In this document: positions 22,845 to 29,357 of the stretch, one piece after another
Position numbering within the stretch: the stretch's first letter is position 1
Layout: every line of letters starts with the position of its first letter
DNA from: CAZSWR01 sp964610885
Lineage (GTDB): Bacteria; Bacteroidota; Ignavibacteria; Kapaibacteriales; UBA2268
Reading direction: 5' to 3'
DNA length: 29,357 bases
Assembly: GCA_964610885.1 (NCBI GenBank)
Contig: CAZSWR010000040.1
Coordinates: 1 to 29,357 of the forward strand
Notes under the pieces: generated by a model
Told to the model about the DNA's origin: nothing
Database searches by the model: none
What the model saw: only the letters and a program-made list of their open reading frames with translations
Made by a program: the position numbers and the translations under genes

Positions 22845-25741
22845 CGTACCACCTCCAACTTTTTGGTTTCTCTTTTCCCGTTATATTCCAGAACAACAAA
22901 ATAAGACCCGCTCGCGAGGTCCGAAGCGTCGAACAAATAGGCATGAGTGCCTTTAATTAAATTGCCATTGAATATTGGGGCAATCGTTGCTCCGGCTGAA
23001 TTAGTAATATAGATTTTCACGTCGAGATTTGCATAGAGTATGAAAGTAATCTGTGCAGTTTCCGTCCCGACCGGGTTCGGAGTGATCGACGCAATGCGAG
23101 CCAATCCGTTCGCGAAGAACAGGCGCGTCTGGTCGCCGGAATTGCAGAGGCTGTCCAATCCGAAGACAGAGTTATTAACTTGCGATGGGAACGGGCACTC
23201 CAAGAAATTGAAATCCGTGAGGAGGACGTCCGAATTTGGCACTTGGCCGAGCGTTGCCTCGAATTCCAATGTTGCGATTGTGCTGTCCACGCCGTTCCAT
23301 TGTCCCGAAACGGGGATCAGGTAATTGTCAAGTATCATCGTTCCTTTGGGCGTGGCGCCGTGGGGCACGAGTATTGTATTGTTGAATTGCAGAATTGCCG
23401 AAAAGTTCGTCTCTTTGCAGAAAGCAAGGTCTTCGTACGATGTCAGTTTAATCGGGATACGAATGATTTGGCCCGGCTCGGCGTGCATTGGCACTTGCGG
23501 AAGCGAAACAGTGGCAGTGGGCAGCACTGTCTGGACTTCGATTGGTGCCGAAGTGTTCGAGCATCCGTTCGTATCGGTAACAAATACGGTGTATAGGCCG
23601 GTGGTGCTTTTCGTAACAATCCTTGTCGTCTCGCCGGTATTCCACATGTATGAGACGTAGCCGAGGTTTCCGGCGTCCAAGCGGACGCTGTCGCAGGCGC
23701 AAATCCTCGTCGGCCCGAGCGGCGTGATGACGGGTTCGGGAAGCGGTAGCACGATCAATTCGAAAGGTGCTGATGTATTGACGCATCCGTTCGTGTCGGT
23801 AACTGTAACGGTGTAGCTGCCGGCGGTGCCAGTCGCGATTGTCGGCGATTTAGCGCCGTTGGACCACTCATAGCTCACGAATCCCGGATTGGTGGCGTCG
23901 AGCAGCGCAACGTTGTCTTGGCATATCGGCACTTTGTTCCTCGAAAGGATTACCGGATGGGGAAGCGGGAAGATTTTAATCACTTGGTACGATGTGTCTG
24001 TGCAGCCGTTGTTCGATAGTGCGATTTGCGTAACTGTATATGTGCCGGTTGCGGCATATTTGTGGGTGGCCGTAGGCCCAATTGCTGAGTACCCATCGCC
24101 GAAAAACCATTTGATTTGATTAATATTATCGACAAATACGGTCGATTTGTCCACGCATTCGATATCGAAATTGTTGCATCCGGCGCCGGTATATATGAAG
24201 TTGGAATAAATAGCACTAATGCCCACGTTCACCTCGGCCGAATCGAGGTCGCCGTTGGTGTAGCGCACCTTAAGTTTGGCTCGGTAGTATCCCGGATTGG
24301 CGTAAACGTGGCGCGGTGCGGCATCGGTGCTGGTCGAATCGTCTCCGAAATTCCAGCTATAGCTGCTAATCGCGAAAGGAAGGGATTTCACTCCGAATTG
24401 GACTTCCTTGCCGTAGCACACATTTTGCGATACAAGGTCGATCGTGAGCGGATCCAAGCTAACGCCCGCCGAATACCCATATCCGTCGGCGCTGCCGTAG
24501 CCATAGACGTAGGCATTGAAGCCCGTATCGGCCGTAGTTACCAATCGATTAGTCCCCGAGGGAATTGCTATTTGCGCGTACGCAAGCGAATGATCGGATT
24601 CGAGTGTGTAGAATTGCGAGCCGATGGAGACCCCGTTCAGCATAATCTGATCGACGTATGCCGTGCGAGCCACCACGTTCAGGTAGCTTTGGTTGATCGT
24701 CGGGAATTCATAGGCGTGGAATGTAATATCTTTTCTCGTTTGGTCCAATGGGCTGAGCATGATCATGAACGGATCCGAATTGCCGACATTATCGAACTCG
24801 GCACCGGTTCCAAATTCAGCAACGCTGATTTGGCGGTTCGCAGTGATTTTTGCGGGCGACTGCAGGATTGTATCGCGGCACTGGCGCGCATTAATTGTCG
24901 TCCAAAAATTGCCGTCCACGTAGAGGTCTGTATTGTCCCGGAGCGCCACCACGCGGTAGATACTTCCACCGGCCTTGGTTACGAATGGCACCACGACGTA
25001 CGAACTACGCCAAGTGTTTACCGGATACATTTGCTCCACCAAGTGATTGCAATAACCGCTCCCCGGAGGCACGAAAGCACAGACCACGCCGGCAAAGACG
25101 GAGAAGACTCTGTTATTTGTGCCATACACCTGAGAGCCTGTAAGCGGGTCGTTCGATTTGACTTGGTATAGCTCGCCTTTATTCAAGACAATATCAATAC
25201 CAACCCCTGCCAGGTTCCCGTTAACGAGGTTTGCCGAGGGGACAATCGTTATATGTGTATCGTCTTGGTTGGCCACCACGAGGAATTCGGTCCTCCATTT
25301 CGCGGGATAGTCCGTGATCACGTAGTTTTTCCCAACGGCAGACGTAGGCAAAACAATCGAGCCATCGGTCGTGTTTGTCGCATGATTCATCAGGAAAACG
25401 TTCGCTGGATTGTTGGTCGTTACGTGAATTGCCCTGCCAATCACAGCTTCCGATGCGTTGATATAGGCATTTGCATACGGAATCTGAATCACCGTGGAGC
25501 TGTTTGCATCGACCGAGAAGTTAAGTTCCCAACCGGTTAGCGGGATGGATACATTTCCCGAGACTGCCTGGTCCGAGCTGATAAAGACAGAATACTGCGG
25601 TTGGTCGCCGACGTCATTGTCCATGAATCCGAACCAGAAGTCCGTGCCCTGCGATGTCTTCTGCGCGGACGCCCTCTCGGGCACTGATGCGCAAAGAATC
25701 ACAACGAGCAATGTTAGGAACAAGTAATAATAATACTTCAT
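22841..25741 (-). CDS. Large surface protein: IgGFc-binding-like, PKD and Ig-like domains, T9SS-type end (966 aa)
   Basis: Signal peptide (LTLLVVILCASVPERASAQ). Residues about 30-430 resemble the IgGFc-binding protein N-terminal domain (GTDFWFGFMDND, HATNTTDGSIVLPTSAVGKN, SVAEFGTGAEFD). Two PKD domains follow (SSYSWNFGDDSTST at about 455; IKWFFGDGYSAIGP at about 550), then two Ig-like repeats each with an SYEWSNGA/SYMWNTGE core and VTDTNGC(V/S)NTSAP end. A cohesin-like domain (about 775-880) precedes a C-terminal sorting domain (ASITPNPVGTETAQITF, DVKIYITNSAGA, GSYFVVLEYNGKRETKKLEV). The domain string suggests a surface adhesin or binding protein exported by type IX secretion. A full Shine-Dalgarno precedes the start. 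Domain names come from motif recognition and were not searched. Confidence 0.82.
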   Translation of the reverse strand: MKYYYYLFLTLLVVILCASVPERASAQKTSQGTDFWFGFMDNDVGDQPQYSVFISSDQAVSGNVSIPLTGWELNFSVDANSSTVIQIPYANAYINASEAVIGRAIHVTTNNPANVFLMNHATNTTDGSIVLPTSAVGKNYVITDYPAKWRTEFLVVANQDDTHITIVPSANLVNGNLAGVGIDIVLNKGELYQVKSNDPLTGSQVYGTNNRVFSVFAGVVCAFVPPGSGYCNHLVEQMYPVNTWRSSYVVVPFVTKAGGSIYRVVALRDNTDLYVDGNFWTTINARQCRDTILQSPAKITANRQISVAEFGTGAEFDNVGNSDPFMIMLSPLDQTRKDITFHAYEFPTINQSYLNVVARTAYVDQIMLNGVSIGSQFYTLESDHSLAYAQIAIPSGTNRLVTTADTGFNAYVYGYGSADGYGYSAGVSLDPLTIDLVSQNVCYGKEVQFGVKSLPFAISSYSWNFGDDSTSTDAAPRHVYANPGYYRAKLKVRYTNGDLDSAEVNVGISAIYSNFIYTGAGCNNFDIECVDKSTVFVDNINQIKWFFGDGYSAIGPTATHKYAATGTYTVTQIALSNNGCTDTSYQVIKIFPLPHPVILSRNKVPICQDNVALLDATNPGFVSYEWSNGAKSPTIATGTAGSYTVTVTDTNGCVNTSAPFELIVLPLPEPVITPLGPTRICACDSVRLDAGNLGYVSYMWNTGETTRIVTKSTTGLYTVFVTDTNGCSNTSAPIEVQTVLPTATVSLPQVPMHAEPGQIIRIPIKLTSYEDLAFCKETNFSAILQFNNTILVPHGATPKGTMILDNYLIPVSGQWNGVDSTIATLEFEATLGQVPNSDVLLTDFNFLECPFPSQVNNSVFGLDSLCNSGDQTRLFFANGLARIASITPNPVGTETAQITFILYANLDVKIYITNSAGATIAPIFNGNLIKGTHAYLFDASDLASGSYFVVLEYNGKRETKKLEVVR

Positions 25742-25743
25742 AG

Positions 25744-25752
25744 AACCTCCTT
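25744..25752 (-). promoter_or_regulatory. Strong Shine-Dalgarno of the PKD protein gene
   Basis: AAGGAGGTT on the minus strand, a full match to the anti-SD core, placed just upstream of the ATG at 25741. It stands out because most other genes here have weak or no such sequence. Confidence 0.7.
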
Positions 25753-26338
25753 ATAGCAATAAATTATTTCCATATTGGATGAACCGGCAAAGAACACGGT
25801 TTCGAAGGCATGTGAGGCAAAATTCGCATTTCAATAACTTTGCAAAATAATAAAAGGAACTCATTTTACAAAGGAATATTAAAATATTTTCATTGTAAAC
25901 ATACGAAAATACGTATATATACGTAGTCTCGAGATGGTGTTTGAAGGCGAGAATAATTTCCGGCAAGCAGATGAAATACTCTTGAAATAGTATCAAATTT
26001 GCGACAACAGATTCCAAGCAATTGCAGGCATCGTGGTAAACCATTGAAATAGCGACAAATCCCTAAATTGAGCCAAAAGGAGAATGGATTTACGACGCTT
26101 TGTATGGGTAGATTCCAATACGCCAATAAAACTGTCGCAGTTATATCGAGAAATTTTCATCTTCTGTATTATCTCAAAACACCCCTGAAACCCTTTGCTG
26201 CGCAACGGTTTTCTTTCCCCTCATTGGTATGGATGGGATTAAAGGGGAGGTGTTCATATTCAAACATCTTAACCACCAAAAAAGATTTGGAACCAGAAGA
26301 ATTTTGCGTAAAGAATTGATAAAACACGAGATAGGAAT
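25753..26338. other. AT-rich intergenic region between two minus-strand genes
   Basis: About 590 nt with no supported gene on either strand. It contains the AT palindrome at 25910-25925. Short open frames exist (for example plus-strand 26068-26319) but they show no recognisable motifs. The C-rich and G-rich parts at 26215-26252 (TTTCCCCTCATT ... AAAGGGGAGG) resemble worn forms of the palindrome at 20593. Confidence 0.5.
25910..25925. repeat. 16-bp AT-rich palindrome TACGTATATATACGTA
   Basis: Perfect self-complementary sequence about 170 nt upstream of the PKD protein gene. It has the size and symmetry of a dimeric repressor operator, but also of chance AT palindromes. Confidence 0.4.
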
Positions 26339-26368
26339 AAAAAAAGCCCACAGTATAACCCATGGGCT
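26339..26368 (-). terminator. Rho-independent terminator of the DUF1566 protein gene
   Basis: On the minus strand AGCCCA, a 12-nt loop, TGGGCT and then TTTTTT. It lies 75 nt past the stop codon. The stem is only 6 bp but GC-rich and the T run is clear. Confidence 0.8.
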
Positions 26369-26443
26369 GGCAAAGAGATACTATTTAGGTTGTTGCTTGC
26401 AGCAATATGCAATTGGCTAATTATCCTTTCTTGCTGCTTGGGC

Positions 26444-29077
26444 TTAGAATGTTCTTACCGCTCGAACTCTGAAAGTATTAATGGATTTCGTCGATGGTGC
26501 GTGCATTGCCGCTCCGCTCGAGAAATAAATAAACCATGGATAATTGCTGTTGTACTCAGTGGACGACAGATAATAAGATGTTGTTGAGAAGTTACCAATC
26601 GCAGTTCGGTTGTTGAATAATTCCTGCAATTCGTCGATGCTCGGCAGATACCAATCGCTGTAGCCGCTTTGGCTAAGGTCAGCGCAAATCCTGGCAGCTA
26701 TGCCAGCAGTGGGACAATTATCGACAATTGCTTGTGTGTTAGCTTCTCCGGTACCGATAGCCGTACCTTCGGCGCCAAGAATGCTGCCATAGCACCCCCA
26801 AGAAGTGCCGGTGCTTTGGTCGGCAATGGCCGCAATGATTCCATGGGTTTCGCCGGCCACATAACCCGGATCGGCAGGTTGGAAAATGTATGCAATTTTT
26901 CCACCGGCCCAGTTTTCGCCGACGGAGAGCGCGGCTGTGAAAACAACGTCTGAGCCGTAAGATGTTCCATAGGAGTTTGTTGCATATGCCCTGACGTGGT
27001 ACGTGGTACCAAGCACCAATCCGGTGATTGCGCTTGTAAACGCGCCTGTTCCGGCGGTACTCGTAATCCTTGTATCGGCAATTGTTGGATTCTCCGACGT
27101 AGAAATACAGATGCCCCTCGCGGTGATAGCCGAGCCACCGGATGCGGTTACGTTGCCGCCACCGGACGCGGAATTGGACTTAATTGCAGTGATTGCGGTC
27201 GTTGTAACTGTCGGCGGGACTGCCGAAAGCGTCGTAAAGCTGACGTCATTTCCGTATGCCGTGCCCGCGCTATTTGTTGCGTAAGCCCTGGTGTGATAAA
27301 GGACGTTGCTCGACAGGCCGGTAATTGCGCTCGTAAAGGTGCCGCTACCGTAGCTGTCGATGGTCTTCGTGTCCGAAATTGTGGGATTGGCCGAGGTGGA
27401 CCAACAAACGCCCCTCGACGTTATCAAGGCTCCACCATCGCTGGACGTTACGCCACCGCTCGATGCAGTCGATGAAGTTAGGTTCGAAATTGCTGTGGTG
27501 GTCAGCGTTGGAATAACCGGCGGTAGAGTCGTAAAACTAACTTGCGATCCATACGAGGTTCCAATGGAAGAAGTGGCATAGGCACGCACATAATAAGTAG
27601 TGCTTCCGGTCAAATTCACGATTGCGCTCGTAAAGGCCCCGGTTCCGCTTGCATCGCTCGATTTGGTATCGGCAATTGTTGGATTGGCCGAGGTGGACCA
27701 GCACACGCCGCGGGCAGTAATGGCTGCACCACCGTCACTTGTGATGTTCCCACCGCAGGACGCGCCTGTCGATGTGATTATGATAGCTGGATTTGTCGTG
27801 ATCGTCGCGAAGACGGCTCCTGTCCATTCGGGTTTGCCTGCAGTTGTGAATTGGAGCAATTGCCCAGCCCGGCCCGCCGGCACGGGCAACCAAGACGAAC
27901 CATTCCAATAGAGCATGTCCCCAATGGCATTTCCTGTTGGTTTGTTCGTAAGGTCGTTGTAGCTGCCGGATGTCGCGACAGCCGCAAAAACCGGTTTATT
28001 GTCCAAATCGTCATAATCGCCGGTGGACGCGACGATATGCAGGAATGGCTTGTTGTCCAATTCGCCATAATCGCCCGAAATTGCAACATCGTGCAGGAGT
28101 GGTTTATTATCCAAGTCGCCATAATCGCCACTGAAAGCCACGTCAGCAAGGACTGGCTTATTCAGAAGGTCGTTATAATTCCCGCTGGTGGCGACGAGCG
28201 CAAGCACCGGCTTATTGTCCAGGTCGTTATAATCGCCCGAAATTGCAAAATCAGAAATTACCGGTTTGTTCGTAAGGTCTGTATAGCTGCCTGAAGTCGC
28301 GACAGCTGCGAGAACGGGTTTATTGCTCAAGTCGGAATATTCGCCGGTGGTGGCAACGTCTGCCAGTGTGGGTTTGTTCAGTATCATTGCGTCGCCCGTC
28401 GTGGCATTCCAATCAGGGTTCACGTTGGCTTCAGCGCCCGTTTCGATTGTTGCCAATTTAGCAGCGTCCTCCGCCGGGTACGAGATTTTTACAGTATTTG
28501 CTTGAACGCTTTCATTGGCACTAATTGCCTGGCCCAGATCGGATATTTGCGAAGCAAGAAACGATGGCGCAACGTTTTCCCATTTCCCGCTAACAGAATT
28601 ATAGCGTAGGATTTGGTTGTGCGCGGGCGCATGGACGAGGAACGGATTATTTTGCACACTTGCCCAATCCGGCACCCAATCGATGGGCCTGTACAGCCCA
28701 GAATGGTCGCCCCAAGCGAATGCAGCGTTCCATTGGTTAATGCTTTCCAGCGAAATCGAGGCCGCCGGCGATTCGGCGAACTGCAATTCTGAGTCGGACG
28801 TTTGGTTTCCAATCCGTTTCCAAGTACCCTCGAAATAGTAGAAGCCAGTTGTATCTGTTGTTTGAAAGATAAGAAGTCCCGTTAACGGATTAACGATACT
28901 ATTTCGTTGGACTTTTGTCAAACGAGGAATGAGGATTCCTTTATTGAGCGATTTGACGTCGAGGATTGCTGAAGCAGCGGGTGCGCTACCGTCTTCGTTG
29001 ATGCCCACGTTCTGGGCGTTGGAGATAGAACAAAATATAAGTAAGAAAATAGGTGTGAAATAGAAAAAATTTTTCAT
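26444..29077 (-). CDS. Secreted repeat protein with tail-fibre-like repeats and DUF1566/Lcl C-type-lectin-like end (877 aa)
   Basis: Signal peptide (FFYFTPIFLLIFCSISNAQ), then the N-terminal unit typical of Bacteroidota tail-fibre-like exported proteins (VGINEDGSAPAASAILDVKS, KGILIPRLTKVQRNSIVNPL, GFYYFEGTWKRIG). Residues about 235-378 are eight 18-residue repeats of the pattern KPVLAxVATSGxYxDLxN. Three modules of about 90-95 residues follow (each with ARGVCWSTSANPTIADTK, GTGAFTSAI and YHVRAYATNSYGTSYGS-like parts), fibronectin-III-like in layout. The last 160 residues match the DUF1566/Lcl C-terminal domain (GKIAYIFQPADPGY, GYSDWYLPSIDELQELF, STTSYYLSSTEY, FRVRAVRTF), a C-type-lectin-like fold. 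No T9SS-type end is visible, so its export beyond the periplasm is unclear. The ATG at 29077 has AGGG just upstream; an ATG 18 nt earlier is possible. A promoter lies upstream. Confidence 0.85.
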   Translation of the reverse strand: MKNFFYFTPIFLLIFCSISNAQNVGINEDGSAPAASAILDVKSLNKGILIPRLTKVQRNSIVNPLTGLLIFQTTDTTGFYYFEGTWKRIGNQTSDSELQFAESPAASISLESINQWNAAFAWGDHSGLYRPIDWVPDWASVQNNPFLVHAPAHNQILRYNSVSGKWENVAPSFLASQISDLGQAISANESVQANTVKISYPAEDAAKLATIETGAEANVNPDWNATTGDAMILNKPTLADVATTGEYSDLSNKPVLAAVATSGSYTDLTNKPVISDFAISGDYNDLDNKPVLALVATSGNYNDLLNKPVLADVAFSGDYGDLDNKPLLHDVAISGDYGELDNKPFLHIVASTGDYDDLDNKPVFAAVATSGSYNDLTNKPTGNAIGDMLYWNGSSWLPVPAGRAGQLLQFTTAGKPEWTGAVFATITTNPAIIITSTGASCGGNITSDGGAAITARGVCWSTSANPTIADTKSSDASGTGAFTSAIVNLTGSTTYYVRAYATSSIGTSYGSQVSFTTLPPVIPTLTTTAISNLTSSTASSGGVTSSDGGALITSRGVCWSTSANPTISDTKTIDSYGSGTFTSAITGLSSNVLYHTRAYATNSAGTAYGNDVSFTTLSAVPPTVTTTAITAIKSNSASGGGNVTASGGSAITARGICISTSENPTIADTRITSTAGTGAFTSAITGLVLGTTYHVRAYATNSYGTSYGSDVVFTAALSVGENWAGGKIAYIFQPADPGYVAGETHGIIAAIADQSTGTSWGCYGSILGAEGTAIGTGEANTQAIVDNCPTAGIAARICADLSQSGYSDWYLPSIDELQELFNNRTAIGNFSTTSYYLSSTEYNSNYPWFIYFSSGAAMHAPSTKSINTFRVRAVRTF
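27944..28375 (-). repeat. Eight tandem 54-bp repeats within the DUF1566 protein gene
   Basis: Eight in-frame units of exactly 54 bp (18 residues), each starting KP and containing SG/TG-x-Y-x-(D/E)-L-x-N. Units differ by several substitutions but never by length. The pattern is that of phage tail-fibre and Bacteroidota fibre-like proteins. Confidence 0.95.
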
Positions 29078-29136
29078 TAGCCCTTTACCCCCCATTGGAA
29101 ACTTATGAAAGAACAGATTTGATATTGCTGCATTTG

Positions 29137-29168
29137 CAAATATATGGATTCATTATCATTTATGCAAA
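29137..29168 (-). promoter_or_regulatory. Promoter of the DUF1566 protein gene
   Basis: On the minus strand TTTG, 20 nt, TATATTTG: full matches to both boxes of the Bacteroidetes consensus (TTTG, 17-23 nt, TAnnTTTG). The transcript would start near 29130, giving a leader of about 53 nt. It is the best promoter in the window. Confidence 0.7.
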
Positions 29169-29281
29169 TGCTGAAAATATTTTCACAACCTATTTTTATC
29201 GATTTCAACAAAGAATCAAGTGCAGGACAAGGAAAAGAAAAATTAAAAAAAATAATATTGTATGAATAAAAAGTTGCTATT

Positions 29282-29300
29282 AAAGGCAATCATCACATCA
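29282..29300. repeat. Family F direct repeat, copy 2
   Basis: Same 19 nt as at 20780-20798. Here it precedes the family C copy instead of following it. Confidence 0.7.
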
Positions 29301-29310
29301 CCTAATCAAA

Positions 29311-29335
29311 GGGCGGGTTCGGAACCAGCCCCTAC
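29311..29335. repeat. Family C palindrome, copy 5 (one mismatch)
   Basis: GGGCGGGTTCGGAACCAGCCCCTAC: the arms pair except for one A in the right arm. It lies upstream of the DUF1566 protein promoter. Confidence 0.7.
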
Positions 29336-29357
29336 ACATCTTCTCAAGTTGAAAGGA

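Noticed and set aside
24116..25171. 351-codon open frame on the plus strand inside the PKD protein gene
   Set aside because: It is antisense to a gene with clear domains and signal peptide; the long frame follows from the codon bias of the real gene.
25744..25780. Promoter directly upstream of the PKD protein gene (TTTG ... TAATTTAT)
   Set aside because: Only a partial -7 match, and the transcript would start inside the Shine-Dalgarno.
26068..26319. 83-codon plus-strand open frame between the PKD and DUF1566 genes
   Set aside because: No ribosome site, no recognisable motif, and it runs through a worn C-rich/G-rich repeat; most likely chance.
1..29357. CRISPR array
   Set aside because: Repeats occur singly at scattered sites with no regular spacers, and no cas gene was seen; the 54-bp tandem units are in-frame protein repeats.
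1..29357. tRNA or rRNA genes
   Set aside because: No cloverleaf-like or rRNA-like stretch was recognised by eye in the intergenic regions; a tRNA scan was not possible.

Overview
The window looks like a chromosomal segment from a flagellated member of the Bacteroidota/Chlorobiota side of the FCB group. The evidence is a mix of traits: C-terminal domains that look like type IX secretion (T9SS) sorting signals on two proteins, OmpA-type peptidoglycan-binding proteins, and promoters of the Bacteroidetes type (TTTG ... TAnnTTTG), next to a complete flagellar basal-body operon. T9SS-like cargo together with flagella would fit lineages such as Kapabacteria or Ignavibacteria. That placement is inference from gene content, not from a marker gene.

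Region 1 (about 1-4600) is a small, partly decayed defence or toxin-antitoxin island. It holds a PD-(D/E)XK-type nuclease gene preceded by remnants of a YhcG-like (COG4804) nuclease gene, an SMC/ABC-type ATPase directly followed by a TOPRIM-like partner, and a HEPN/MNT pair whose HEPN gene is cut by one in-frame TAA while the MNT gene is intact.

Region 2 (4868-13200, all on the minus strand) is a flagellar operon in the order flgB, flgC, a 99-residue unknown, fliE, fliF, fliG, fliH, fliI, fliJ and a MotE/MgtE_N-like membrane protein. Together they encode the proximal rod, the MS-ring, the rotor/switch protein and the export ATPase complex. Region 3 (13910-16619, minus strand) is a gpsA-nadB operon (phospholipid precursor and NAD synthesis) with a good candidate promoter and a strong terminator.

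Region 4 (17252-25741) has two convergent cell-envelope operons. The plus-strand one encodes a vWA-OmpA protein, a protein with a T9SS-like C-terminus and a putative outer-membrane barrel. The minus-strand one encodes a large IgGFc-binding-like/PKD protein with a T9SS-like C-terminus and a barrel protein with two OmpA domains. Genes within each operon overlap by 4 nt, so translational coupling is likely. Region 5 (26444-29077, minus strand) is one long secreted protein with eight exact-length 18-residue repeats, three 90-95-residue modules and a C-type-lectin-like (DUF1566/Lcl) end.

The least expected structure lies between the genes. Gaps between functional blocks carry short palindromes of several families, called A-F here. 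A and B are both 33-nt hairpins with about 15-16 bp arms, and A, B, C tend to occur in the same order at separate loci (1-177, 3654-3730, 4607-4702, 20644-20773). Further elements are a 9-nt-periodic TGATTNNNN repeat (E), a pair of identical 28-bp perfect palindromes (D) around an AT-rich coding-like fragment, and a 125-bp MITE-like element with terminal inverted repeats.
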